Shown here: positions 36,020 to 46,438 of the stretch, in pieces
Layout: each line of letters starts with the position of its first letter
Position numbering within the stretch: position 1 is the stretch's first letter
Origin: Phorcus lineatus
Lineage: Eukaryota > Mollusca > Gastropoda > Trochida > Trochidae
Reading direction: 5' to 3'
Length of the DNA stretch: 64,000 bases
Assembly: GCA_921293015.1 (NCBI GenBank)
Contig: OV121085.1
Span: 17,509,731-17,573,730, forward strand
Translations under genes and position numbers: made by a program
The notes under the pieces: model-generated
Seen by the model: the letters and a program-made list of their open reading frames with translations, nothing else
Told to the model about the DNA's origin: nothing
Databases searched by the model: none

Positions 36020-37308
36020 AGAGCCACTTCGTGAGTTGTTGGAGTCATATATGCCAAACTTAATCATTGCTGTCATTTGATCGCGAAGTATCGACTGTTA
36101 CAAAAAAGACACATTTTGAAGCTTATTGTTTTTTAAGGTGACAATATGAAGGTAGAAAAGCGGATAGTGGCACGCGTCATTTTGGAGACCTTGGAGCCAG
36201 GAGGGCAGTTAGGAGTTGATAGCGTTAGTTAGGTTATATAATTAGTATCCATGTATATTGGACATGATATCTACACCTATGTGCATTTATAACGCTGTTT
36301 TCAGATTTTCATGGAAAACTAGTATTTGTCATATATATGTCGTTTGGAATAGTCATCTCAAATGCGATTTTTTACACAGTGTTGTAAGACATACTAAACC
36401 GGACCCAAAATAACAGTTTAAAACACCCTATCATCAAGGTAACCCTTTTAGTTAAACTTTATAACTAGTGACCAGTATATCCTTCATATATTTTTTTTTT
36501 ATAATCATCAGTGATATTCTCAAATTATGGCAAACGCGTCTTGAATTTCTGAAAAATGATTGTGTCTTTGTTAAATGTCAACTTGGTGTTCAATTATGCT
36601 TGTAAAAAGTTGGACAATTATATGAGAATTGTATCAATATTAAAAGTGCATTGATTTTACAGTTGTTTAATCAAGGTTCAATTTACTGCCAAATTTGAAA
36701 AAATAAACTTCAAACCCATATCTGCCATAGATAAGAAATTAGTTAGGAATTGAGTATTAGTGACGAAAATCCAAAAAATATCCACACAAGTCAAAACCTA
36801 ACTTTAAAAAATATCGAAAGAAATATTGTGAATTTTGTAGTGTCCAAGTTTACAAGTAAAATGTAAACAACTGCATAATACCAGAGTACCATGCAGAATT
36901 GTTAATCTAATTTTGTAGAAGGTGAGGGAAATCTAAAAAAACTAAAAAAGATTTCACTTTACAAAGATTTATATTTTTTTCTCACATCTCATATCTCATA
37001 TCTCATATGGCAGTTCAGTTGTAGAACGATTTGTTCACAACGACATTCTTACACACGTATCCGGTTGGGTAATTCGCGCGAGTAGGGACTCCGCGCGATT
37101 AGGGTGTAGCGCAGTGAAAACACAGCTTAGTAGAGGGCGCGCTGATTGAGATTTACGACTCTCGCGGGGCCTCGCTAATAAAACACTGGAAGTTAAAAAT
37201 TAAGGTTGCAGATCCACTTTAAGATGTGTTGATTTTATATCACCACATATGACATTTAGGTTCGTATCAAAGGTAAATAATATGTTATGAAAATCACGGA
37301 GTGGCTCT
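36020..37308. mobile_element. TTAA-flanked, piggyBac-type non-autonomous transposon
   Basis: TTAA at 36,016-36,019 and again at 37,309-37,312 encloses 1,289 bp. The ends are inverted repeats: AGAGCCACTTCGTGA on the left and TCACGGAGTGGCTCT on the right, with one mismatch. The paralogous place in duplication copy B (about 45,357) has the two flanks joined directly (AATATTATCATTTTAG), so it shows the site without insertion. Family knowledge: TTAA duplication is the signature of piggyBac-type transposition. No ORF of note is inside. The right part carries the CpG-rich DR4 sequence. Confidence 0.88.
37051..37220 (+). repeat. DR4 CpG-rich repeat, copy 1
   Basis: Contains CCGGTTGGGTAATTCGCGCG, GAGGGCGCGCTGATTGAGAT and GACTCTCGCGGGGCCTCGCT, ending near a GTTGCAGATCCACTTTAA block. 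It stands out by GC content and CpG number from the AT-rich surroundings. The reverse complement occurs at 48,937-49,104. Confidence 0.85.
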
Positions 37309-37493
37309 TTAACATTTTATGTTTAAAAAGAGTAATGCCGTCGATGAGAATGTTATGAGTGTGAGACAGCGAATAATAATATAACATTTCGGCTGGGGTT
37401 ATAATTAAGTTCACCATTAGAATAGAATTAAACTTGTAAAGGTAGTTTTAGGTTTAAACGATCAAAACCTTCTAAAAATTGCAGTTTTGAATA

Positions 37494-37643
37494 CATCAGG
37501 ATTCTCTGATATGAACCATACTGGTGGACTTTATTTGTAAATGAGATTTTAACAATGTTAGTTAATTCTTTCTTAAATCTTTGTTAAAATCTCATTTACA
37601 AATAAAGTCCACCAGTATGGTTCATATCAGATAATCCTGATGT
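37494..37643. repeat. Inverted repeat at the 5' end of the L1/Tx1-like LINE
   Basis: An arm of about 60 bp (37,494-37,556, from CATCAGGATT to ATTTTAAC) is the near-perfect reverse complement of 37,583-37,643, which is LINE sequence. The spacer holds ATGTTAGTTAATTCTTTCTT, also found directly after the second arm (37,641 onward) as LINE coding sequence. The order is therefore X-inverted, Y, X, Y. A 16-bp AATTCTTTCTTAAATC lies at 37,564-37,579 and again right after the LINE tail at 40,197-40,212. Confidence 0.85.
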
Positions 37644-39049
37644 TAGTTAATTCTTTCTTAAATTTAGATGACAAATTAAAGGAGGAACTTGAGAAAGATA
37701 TCAATACGGAAGAAATCACCTTTGCAGTGAAAAATATGAAAAATAACAAAAGTCCAGGAATAGATGGATTCCCTATTGACTTTTTCAAATTTTTCTGGAA
37801 AGACCTTAAAGAATGGATTTTCAAATTTGTTAAGGAGGTTTCGGCTAAGAATGAGTTGTCTTTGACAATGAAAAGAGGGGTTATAACATGCATACCTAAA
37901 GCAAATAAAGACAGAACTCTGCTAAAAAATTGGAGACCAATCACTCTTCTGAATGCTTTGTATAAAATTATTAGCTCCTGCATAACAAATCGCTTTAAAA
38001 AGACTTTGGACATACTAATACATGGAAATCAAACCGGTTTTATCCCAGGCAGAACTATAAGTGAAAATACAAGATTGTTATATGACATCATGTTCGACGC
38101 TAAGGCTAGAGATGTTCTTATTGACTTTGAAAAGGCCTTCGACACAGTTTCTAAGGATTTTATCAATTCTGTCCTCCATAAGTTTGGATTTGGGCCACAA
38201 ATGATACGCTGGGTCAATGTACTAACCTATCACACAACTTCATGTGTGACACTAAATGGTCATTTATCTGATTTTTTTAAAAACAAAAGGGGTTGTAGAC
38301 AGGGGGGCCCCCTTTCACCATATTTATTTCTCTTTGTAGCTGAAATTTTGGGATGTATGATTAGAAATAATGATAAAATAAGAGGCATTGTTATTGATGA
38401 TAAAGAATACAAGTTAGGCCAATATGCTGATGATACACAACTATTCCTTGATGGCACAACTGAGAGTCTATATGCAGCTATTGAAACAATAAACACATTT
38501 TATAAGATGTCAGGTTTAAAAATAAATATTGAAAAGACTAAAGCAATCTGGATTGGCTCAATGGCAGGGAGTAAGCAAACATTATGTACAAATTTGAAAA
38601 TTGAGTGGTTTAATGGGGAATTTGAAGTGCTAGGAATCAAATTCACACAAAATCGTACTGATTTGTGGGTTATCAATACAAGAAAAAGACTGGAAGAAAT
38701 AAATAGATTGTTGGCAGTGTTGAGAAAGAGAAATTTAACATTGATAGGAAAAATAACGGTCATTAAAACACTAGCCCTTTCTAAATTAGTACATATTTTC
38801 AGCTCATTGCCCAATCCCCCAAATGACTTTATTAAATCCCTTGAACAGATATTCTTTACTTTTATCTGGAATGATAAAAGAGATAAAATAAAGAGGAGCA
38901 CAATGAAAAGATTAAAGACTGAAGGAGGATTGGGTATGGTTGATGTAAAAACATTTATCGAAGCTCTAAAATTATCAACTCTGAAACGTTATTATGAGAA
39001 AGCACTTAGTATTAATCCAAGTAATATACCTTTCAATGATATTTTTTAA
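37640..39049 (+). CDS. Reverse transcriptase domain of L1/Tx1-like LINE
   Basis: A 469-codon frame holding a complete set of RT blocks in order: NNKSPGIDGFPIDFFKFFW, NWRPITLLNALYKIIS, GFIPGRTISENTRLL, VLIDFEKAFDTVSKDF (first catalytic Asp at about residue 162), GCRQGGPLSPYLFLFVAE, and QYADDTQLF with the catalytic YADD at residues 262-265. Wording such as GFI.GR.I.EN.RL and the GCRQG.PLSPYLF box is typical of the L1/Tx1 clade. Family role: target-primed reverse transcription of the element's own RNA. The ATG at 37,640 is only the first Met in a truncated frame, and the natural ORF starts further upstream with an endonuclease. The frame ends at a T6 run (about 39,041-39,046), after which coding continues one base out of phase. 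Confidence 0.92.
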   Translation: MLVNSFLNLDDKLKEELEKDINTEEITFAVKNMKNNKSPGIDGFPIDFFKFFWKDLKEWIFKFVKEVSAKNELSLTMKRGVITCIPKANKDRTLLKNWRPITLLNALYKIISSCITNRFKKTLDILIHGNQTGFIPGRTISENTRLLYDIMFDAKARDVLIDFEKAFDTVSKDFINSVLHKFGFGPQMIRWVNVLTYHTTSCVTLNGHLSDFFKNKRGCRQGGPLSPYLFLFVAEILGCMIRNNDKIRGIVIDDKEYKLGQYADDTQLFLDGTTESLYAAIETINTFYKMSGLKINIEKTKAIWIGSMAGSKQTLCTNLKIEWFNGEFEVLGIKFTQNRTDLWVINTRKRLEEINRLLAVLRKRNLTLIGKITVIKTLALSKLVHIFSSLPNPPNDFIKSLEQIFFTFIWNDKRDKIKRSTMKRLKTEGGLGMVDVKTFIEALKLSTLKRYYEKALSINPSNIPFNDIF

Positions 39050-40058
39050 ATATGGTGCAAACATTGTCGAACTTTTCAACATTGAAAACCCTTTTTGGAA
39101 AGATGTTTTTATAGCATGGAATAACTATTGTAAAAAACTTTATGTTGAAGGGGACAACATTGATTATTTGCTATCAGAGCCATTATGGCTTAATCATAAT
39201 TTCAAGGACCCTAACCATATTATCAGACACTGGGCTGACAAGGGCTTACTGACTATTAAAGACATTTGTGATGAACATGGATTCATGCCCTTTGATGAGA
39301 TAAAGACAAAATATGAAATAAGAGGGACAATACTGGATTATAGTCATCTTCTTCACATCATACCAAATTATTGGAAATGTGTAATTAAACAGACACGGAT
39401 CCTTACTTTTTATAACTTGAATATCAATATTTACCAAAAGAATTTTCTTAGGCCTACAAAAGGGTCAAGATTGTATTATGAGAAGCTGATTTCAAAACAA
39501 GATAAACTTGAGATTTGTCATAAATGGGAAAAAATATTTGAGGATGTTGAGTTTGACTGGCACAACACTTTTAATTTCTATAGACATGGCATAAAAGATT
39601 TTAAACTTCTTGATTTTCAATACAGATTTTTACAAAGAGTGATATATACTAAAAAGGAACTATTGAAAATGAAACTCATTGACAAGGATTTATGTTCTTT
39701 CTGCAATAATGTTTCTGAGAGTATTTGTCATGTGTACTGGGAATGTTGTGAAACCATGAAATTTTGGAATGAACTGGAACTTTGGATTAATAACTATTTT
39801 CCGCAAAAGATAAATTTCTCGAAATATTTGATCTGGTTTGTTACATTACACAAAAATGTGTTAATGAATCAAATCATCATTTCTGCCAAAAAATATATCA
39901 ATTTATGTAATATAAAGAACTTGATTCCAAAAATCAATGATTACAAAAAACAATTGAAACAGATATTTCTAGTAGAAAAATTCATTTCCAAAAGAAATAA
40001 TGAAACGGAAAAATTCAATAATAAATGCTTTCCACTCATCCCATTATTCAATAGCTAA
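39050..40058 (+). CDS. C-terminal part of the same LINE ORF2, one frame over
   Basis: Open frame (its longest form starts at 38,994; LINE-like coding resumes at about 39,042) giving a long helical region with KYGANIVELFNI near its start. It then has a Cys/His cluster LCSFCNNVSESICHVYWEC at about 39,695-39,760 and closes with ...LIPLFNS at 40,058. A C-x2-C...H...C cluster in this position is standard for L1/Tx1 ORF2 proteins. The phase differs by one base from the RT frame at the T6 run, so one indel separates two otherwise open halves. Confidence 0.85.
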
Positions 40059-40494
40059 TTACATTTGTATACTGAAAGGAATCTTTCCATAACTCCTTCT
40101 ATTGTTCTACCTATATGTTTTATGTTGTACATTATTGACTATGTAACCTAAGGGAACAAATAAAAAAAATGAAAAATAAAAAATAAAATAAATAAAAATT
40201 CTTTCTTAAATCAAACATGTCGGCTTATGAGGAGGTATAGACGTATGAAAATCAAACTTCTTTTTTTGGGGTTCAATTACGACTGAATTTTTCAAGGGAA
40301 TGAGATTTAAGTTTGGACAAGACAGATATTATCCATATTTGAAATATCAATCTACATCAGTAATGACAACTTTGTAACTTTGGTCTTTGAAAAATATCAT
40401 AATAGATTAAATGATTTGGACGTTGAACAATTATCTTGATTGAATGTTTTGTCATTAAAGTTTGTTCACTTCTTTATGTCAAGAAACTTTGTAT

Positions 40495-40790
40495 CAACAA
40501 CGGCAAAAAAAATCAAATTGAAATTACAATTTGAAAATTTAAACAGTTGTAACAATGGAAATTTTTACACAGTAATATCAACGTGGTAGACTTAGTGTAT
40601 TTAAGGTGTGTTAAATCATAGATTTGCACGGTATAGCGGGTCTCTGTCAGCTCATATCGGATGACTGTAATGGAATGTTTTGCATAAAATGCACGTTTTG
40701 CTCGTGAAAGTACCGGAGCAACGCTATCGCTGCAAGAGAATGATATTACATAATGCATAGCGGTAAAGATTCACCAGTGATCGTGCCAAT
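40495..40790. other. Duplication copy A sequence between LINE and poly-G
   Basis: 40,495-40,565 matches copy B. About 40,690-40,770 (CACGTTTTGCTCGTGA, then a GATATTACATAAT block) resembles 35,800-35,865 within copy A itself. No gene. Confidence 0.5.
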
Positions 40791-40794
40791 GACT

Positions 40795-40822
40795 GGGGGG
40801 GGGGGGGGGGGGGGGGGGGGGG
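40795..40822 (+). repeat. Homopolymer of 28 G
   Basis: An uninterrupted G28 run in an AT-rich setting. Copy B lacks it. Length in an assembly is unreliable for such runs. Confidence 0.95.
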
Positions 40823-41647
40823 AACAAAAAACAGTGTTTTTATATTCTTGCAATTTTTTCAAACGACTTATTTGACATTTTTCTTTGTTGCTTCTTTCCG
40901 ACATCAAGGCATAATTGGATTGAATCCGAAATTTCTTTATTGTCTTAAAGAGTTTTCTTTAACATAAACTAAATTAGTTTTGGAGTTTTTTTGATAACTG
41001 CTATTGGATTAATGTCAGACGCTGAAAACCTTTTTTTACAACAAAATCATTTTGAGTATCCAGATGTCGGATTTCTAACGTAATTTGTTATAATAATCGT
41101 TTTAAAGTAAAGAAAATCAGACGATGGAAAAGCTACGGGACTAGATAATCAAATATCCTTTTCGTATGGAGTTGTAATTCTTTTCACCACGAGAACAAGA
41201 ATGATGTCTTTTGACACGAGTTCAACCTTCAGTTTCCAAAAATTAAATTTGGAGTTTGAATTCTGAAATAAACCAGACTCTTGGACTTCGAATCATCTCA
41301 ATACCGGAGGTATTTTTTCTTAAAATCAAACAATAATAAATAATAATAATAATGAAGAAGAATCTAACACTCATATAACTCAAATATTCATTTTTGCATG
41401 CAGTGAAATGTTTAATCTTTAAAGGAAATTTTACTTAGATTATCTACATTGAAAACATAATTGGCACAGCACTAAACTCTGTGTATACAGAAGAATTAAA
41501 TCAAACATCTTCATGGATTCAACGACTTGTCAGTTAGATTACATCAAGCACTTTGCTGCAAAAATATAATTTATTCATCCACGGTTGTTTATCTTACTTG
41601 ATTGCCAGCAAACCTTTAATCAATAGTCACGGCAAAATCCAAGTTTG

Positions 41648-41737
41648 TTTAGTCAGTATCCACCTGTACCAATTCCCGTCTTTATTATGTACTGATTATC
41701 TGTAAAAATAAAAGTAATAAAGAATCTGAATCTGACT
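41648..41737 (+). mobile_element. 90-bp LINE 3' tail insertion
   Basis: AGTTTG at 41,642-41,647 and again at 41,738-41,743 brackets 90 bp that end AATAAAGAATCTGAATCTGA, a typical LINE terminus. The corresponding place in copy B (about 47,760-47,775) lacks it. It would be an extremely 5'-truncated LINE. Confidence 0.7.
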
Positions 41738-41989
41738 AGTTTGAGTATTTATTGTTTAAAAGATTTGCAATCAGTAAATCATATATTTACGTTAAGACAT
41801 GACATATATAAGCTAAAATAATCTGAAATTAACCATATCAACTTTCCGCACTTCAGAGCAGATCGTTTAAAAATAATTTTTTTAAAGTTTTGAATAGCTG
41901 AACACACTAAAAAGTCTTTGGATCTTAACATGTTCTTTCCAGTTAACACTAATTGAATAAATGTCAGAAGTTGACACAAACAGGTCACA

Positions 41990-43135
41990 TTACTATAGAA
42001 CAAGAACTTAAGGAAAGCGTAAACGATGGAATCATGCTCCACTATGTTAATCTGTTCTTAATTCTTTTAGCTGACGACATGGTCCTTCTATCACATTCCG
42101 CTGACGGTTTACAAAATCTTATAAATAGTTTGGATTTATAATGTAGAAAATGGGGATTACCCATTAATGTGATGAAAACCAAGATTATGATATTTGAAAA
42201 AAGAAGAACACAAGCAAACTACATTTGGAAAATTGATGGTGAAAATTTGGATATCGTTACAGAATTTAACTATCTTGGAAATGTTTTATCGTCTGACGGG
42301 AAATTTAAGATAGGTCTCAAGTCACTCGCCGGTAAAGGGCTAAAAGCAATGAATTTGTTGTTTGCTAACATAAGTAAAGGGGAATTCACGCCAAGTACTT
42401 GTTGTCAGTTGTTCGACGCTTTTGTTTCAAGCACCATGAACTACGGCTGTGAAGTTTGGGGGACAACATTTGCAACGGAAATAGAACGCATTCACTTCAA
42501 GTTCCTGAAAAGAATTTTGAAAGTTCATTCAAAATCTACAAATGTTGCTGTTTATGGCGAATTGGGAAGATATCCCTTTTTACATCAACCGTTTTGTCAG
42601 AGTTATAAAGTACTGGTTTAAATTACAACGTTCTGATAACCTTGTTTTAAGAGTATGTTTTGATATCCTGCTTGAATCTTGTTCTAGAGGAGCTAACAAC
42701 TGGGCGACTTATGTTAAATCAGTTCTTTTTAAACATGGATTTGGTTTTGTATGTTTGTTTTCTGATTGTGTTAATGTAGGTTATTTTTGCAAAATGTTTA
42801 AACAACGTTTGATTGATGAATTTGTGCAGAAATGGAAAAGTGATATTGTTCAAAGTACTAAACTTAAATTGTATAATGACATAAAGTATAATTTCGTTTA
42901 TGAAAAATATCTCAACTTTATTCCACCATGTCTATCCTGTTACTTAACACGTCTACGAATATCATCTCATAAATTAAAAATAGAAACTGGTCGCTATTCA
43001 AATATTAATAGAAAAGATAGATTATGTGATTTTTGTAAAGAAAAGGGCATTTCTGTAATTGAAAACTAATTTCACTTTATTTGTGTCTGTAGAAAGTTTG
43101 GGCTTTTGTCCTTGAATCGTTCTTCTATCTAGCTA
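41990..43135 (+). pseudogene. Jockey/CR1-group LINE ORF2 fragment (from the RT catalytic motif to the C-terminal knuckle)
   Basis: The + frames give LLADDMVLLSHSADGLQN (the RT A-D-D catalytic motif, 42,067 on), a stop at 42,139, then KWGLPINVMKTKIMIFEK, FNYLGNVLSSDGKF and YGCEVWGTTF. A frameshift near 42,590 leads into the frame 42,542-43,069 with VIKYWFKLQRS, NWATYVKSVLFKHGFGFVC and the knuckle CDFCKEKGISVIEN. A stop there replaces the acidic residue usual before the histidine, and HFICVC follows in the same frame. This domain order is the same as in the LINE at 31.6 kb, but the sequence is clearly different, so it is a different family or subfamily. The 5' part is missing. No clear tail or target duplication was found. 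Confidence 0.85.
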
Positions 43136-43646
43136 AACATGCGGTCAGCAGCTGTGTCCCAGTGACACAAAGGATGGATCATTTGTTTATTCATTCCCTT
43201 CTTTTGTTTCTTTTGCTTGTATAGTTCCTGATATCATAGCAAAATTGAGCTCTTCATACGTAAGTATCTTAAGTAAAGTACATTATAAAATACAAATACA
43301 TACCAAGATGTACCCAAATATGTTATCAAGTTAATATGAAATTGAGTTAATTAGCTATTATCATCCAAAACTGTGTTCCACAGGAGATATTGCTAGTGGA
43401 AGATCAAGCGATATATCCTAGGAGATATCGTTTTGACAGTAGATTTTTAACAATGCCCTGTTACAGTCAAGTTCATGACATCACATTTGTTTTACAGCAT
43501 CAAGTAATGACATGACAATGCTCTAACGTCATTAACATGATTACGTCACAGTGCTATGACATCAGCTAACTGAGAGTCTAAGAGTAGTGCAGTGTTCAAA
43601 ATTATACATTTTTCACGGAATGGGAATGAAAAATGATTTTGGATGA

Positions 43647-43739
43647 TAAATAGAATCTCACCCTCGTGTCTTCTGATATCAAATATATCAACACTTGTTG
43701 ATAAAAGTAAGAAGACACTTTGGTGAGATTCTCTATTTA
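43647..43739. mobile_element. Foldback MITE FB2, copy 3 (internal deletion)
   Basis: Left arm intact to TATCAACACTTGTTGATAAA, then joined directly to AGAAGACACTTTGGTGAG...CTCTATTTA. About 46 bp of the centre and right arm are missing relative to its duplication partner at 30,342. Confidence 0.85.
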
Positions 43740-44140
43740 GCAATGATATTGCACAAAACGTCCATGTTTGTGAATCTTTGCTGTTGTAACATAATTCAAT
43801 CTGACTACAATGTAGATGTAATGAAAACCACGGCGTTGAAACAAAGAAAGTGCAGATAAATCAAACGGTATTCCATATGGAAATGTTAATAATGCCTTCT
43901 TTATCTAATCAGTCAACAAGCAACAGCTATTATCAAGATAATGGAGAAATGCCAGTAGTAAATCAACGAACTTAAAACTTGTGTCTCGTTTTCAAAAATT
44001 TTGAATTTGTAAATTGTTAAAATAACAGCATTTATTAATAAAAAGAGGAAGATCCTTCGTCTTTAGAATAAATGATAATACTCACAGAAAACTATTTCCC
44101 AATTTCATTAGACTCCTTGTTGTAGTACTTTAAGGTTTTT

Positions 44141-44375
44141 ACCATTCGTGTAATTGATTTTTTAGGCAACCGACGTCTAAGTAAAACAGACCTCTTCCGA
44201 TTGTCAGGAAGGAAGAATTAATTAGAGTTGTCTTGTCTCTACAATGGTTTCCTCTGTCTCGTTCTGTTGGTCCTGCATCGGAAGTGGAGGGTTATTTTTG
44301 GGAGCCAAACTCTGTAGAGCAAGCCCCGTGGTGCCTCATAATCTTTGTATTAGCTCGGTCTATCAATCAGAGAAA
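44141..44375 (+). repeat. DR1 dispersed repeat, copy 6
   Basis: Nearly identical to copy 5 over the core. It is the duplication partner and not an independent insertion. Confidence 0.85.
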
Positions 44376-44712
44376 AATAACTCCCATTAGTCCAAAGTTA
44401 ACTTTAAACGTCTTTCAATGGAATAGAATTCATAATATCATACGATCAATTTTCATAGTTTCAATCTGAAGGTTTAACATTTCGTCGCAATACCGGAATT
44501 TCTCATTATTGGTCATTACTAGTTAGATGGGACGGTAATGACAAATCATTATGTTAATAAAAATGATTTGACTATTACAATCCGATTTTGGCGTTACCAT
44601 CGCAGTTTCATGTAATCCTTCCACCAATACTACATTGTTAAAGAATTTTGATTGTCTTCTAATGCCCGCAGCCACAACAAGCAATTTTTGACATTAAGGA
44701 TTCGTAACTGCA

Positions 44713-45033
44713 AGATCATCCTGCTAAAACATGCGCTCTCGTTCCTTCGTAAAACCCTTATCTCTTTCAGGCCAAAATCTTCGTATGGCTGGCGGCTTGA
44801 TATTCGGGGTTATGTTCACCTGTTATTTTTTCAGCCAAAGAAATGTCGTTAATTAAAGAGCTATCTTGAACTCATCGATTTTTCCATCCGGGTTGGGCTG
44901 CTATGCTAAATGCGAGTCGTCTCATTGGCTGGTGAGATAGCTAGCGATACGAGGGTTTGGGCTTAAAGAGATCAGGGTATTAGGAAGGAGCGTGAGCGGA
45001 TTCATTGACGCTGATTTAGCAGGATCCTGCAAG
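44713..45033 (-). mobile_element. DR3 inverted-repeat MITE, copy 2 (reverse orientation)
   Basis: Termini AGATCATCCTGCT on the left and AGCAGGATCCTGC on the right. Inner blocks GCGAGTCGTCTC and GATAGCTAGCGATACGAGG are the reverse complement of copy 1 at 13,395. It lies within duplication copy B at a place where no equivalent was found in copy A. Confidence 0.78.
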
Positions 45034-45039
45034 ACATTC

Positions 45040-46318
45040 TGAATCTGTTCTTGGCTTCTGTCTGGCATCAATATATTTCAATTTCCTTATCAATAAATTG
45101 TAGCATATTGCTCTGGGCGACGACTCAAACACGTGTATAAAGAAGTTTTGAGACAACCTTTTTTCCGAGGCACATGCCGCAATATCGATTTGCAATATCG
45201 ATGTCAATTTGAGTTGAGTTCTTTGTTATGTCAAAGTGTTTAAAGCCACGGAGTTTTAACAGTAATTAAATAAACATCAGTAGTTTGAAAACTTACTTCA
45301 CAACCAGGTTAGGTTGTGATAGTCCGATGTCTGAATGCTAACTTCGTAAATATTATCATTTTAGATTTAAAAAGAGTCATACAGTCGATGAGAATACTAA
45401 GAGTCTTAGACGGCAATTAATCTAAATAATTTCGTTGGGGTTATGATAAAGTACACCATTAGAATAGAATCAAACGCTGAAAGGTCCAGTCACGTTTATT
45501 TTTAGGTTTAAAATATCCAAAACTTTTTTTATGTAAAAAACAAAACATATCAACTTTCAGTTTTACACGTTTCACAGAATACAGTTTACAGAATACAACA
45601 GTACTCACTGATAAAAACCCATTCTCTCCCATCAGAGGAAGCTCCGTCATAAATTCCTATCCACCCTCTGTCTTAAACTGTGTCGTCCTTGGTGTCAAAA
45701 CAGTTTTCAACGACGATGGCAAACAAAATCAAATATATTATAATCTTCAATTTGAAAATTTCAATAGTTGTAACAGTGTAAATTTACAAATACAACAAAT
45801 CAGTGTTTCTATGTTATTATACTTTCCTAATAACTTATTTTAGATGATCCTGTGTTGTTTCTTCCCGATGTCAAGGTTTTATTGGATTTGATCCGAAATT
45901 TCTTGATAGCCTAAAAGAGTTTTCTTTAACATAAACTAAGTTGGTTTGAGGTTTTTTATATGACAGCTATTGAATAAATGTCAGACGTTGAAAACCTTTT
46001 TCACAACAAGAACATTTGTGATGATCCAGATGTTGGATTTCTAATGTAACTGGTGATGATAATCGTTTTAAAGTAAAGAAAATCAGACGAAGAGAAGCTA
46101 CGGGAGTAGATAATCAAATATCCTTTTCATATGGAGTCTCCACGAGAATAGGATTTATGTCTTTTGACACGATTTTAACGTTCTCTTATTTTATAAAAAT
46201 TTGAGTTTAAATATGACAGTATTGTCATAAAAAACCCAGACTCTTAGACATCACATCACAATATCCTAGAATTTTTTCATGAAATCAAAATATTTGATTG
46301 ATGAAGTAGCTAAGACGA
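45040..46318. other. Duplication copy B, second half, no gene
   Basis: Non-coding sequence matching copy A in blocks. Related sub-blocks with an AAATGTCAG..GTTGAAAAC motif occur at about 45,285 and 45,975, and in copy A at 35,928, 41,010 and 41,958. This suggests an older internal repeat. Confidence 0.6.
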
Positions 46319-46438
46319 TTTGGTACCAATGTGCCTACATCCCAATGCGCCTACATCCCAATGTGCCTACAAAAAATGTGTATTCACTTTTGGGACTGTA
46401 AAAACACCCCCTTCTCAGAAAATGGGTATGACCCGTAG

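Larger units (their letters stand above)
37580..40196 (+). mobile_element. 5'-truncated L1/Tx1-like LINE with A-rich tail
   Basis: About 2.6 kb between two copies of AATTCTTTCTTAAATC (probable target duplications at 37,564-37,579 and 40,197-40,212). The body encodes reverse transcriptase and a long C-terminal region with a Cys/His cluster, followed by an AATAAA/AAATAA-rich tail of about 45 bp. The endonuclease domain is missing. The reading frame is broken only once, so the insertion looks younger than the other elements here. Confidence 0.92.
29993..41990 (+). repeat. Copy A of a collinear tandem duplication (interrupted by insertions)
   Basis: Blocks in this range recur in the same order and orientation in copy B (43,299-47,965): 29,993-31,315 with 43,299-44,530; about 34,518-34,560 with 45,056-45,100; 35,590-36,016 with 45,105-45,355; 37,313-37,480 with 45,357-45,520; about 40,495-40,565 with 45,705-45,785; 40,830-41,300 with 45,795-46,270; and 41,380-41,990 with 47,500-47,965. 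The gaps in copy A are mostly explained by the LINEs and the TTAA element listed separately. The sequence 32.9-34.5 kb and 34.6-35.6 kb has no partner in copy B and no assignment. Confidence 0.85.

Noticed and set aside
36016..37312. Long terminal repeat retrotransposon
   Set aside because: The ends are inverted, not direct, repeats of about 15 bp with TTAA duplication, and no gag/pol motif is inside.
39040..39052. Programmed -1 frameshift at the T-run joining the two LINE frames
   Set aside because: The downstream frame needs a +1 shift, and the T run is not positioned as a slippery heptamer in the upstream frame. A simple indel fits better.
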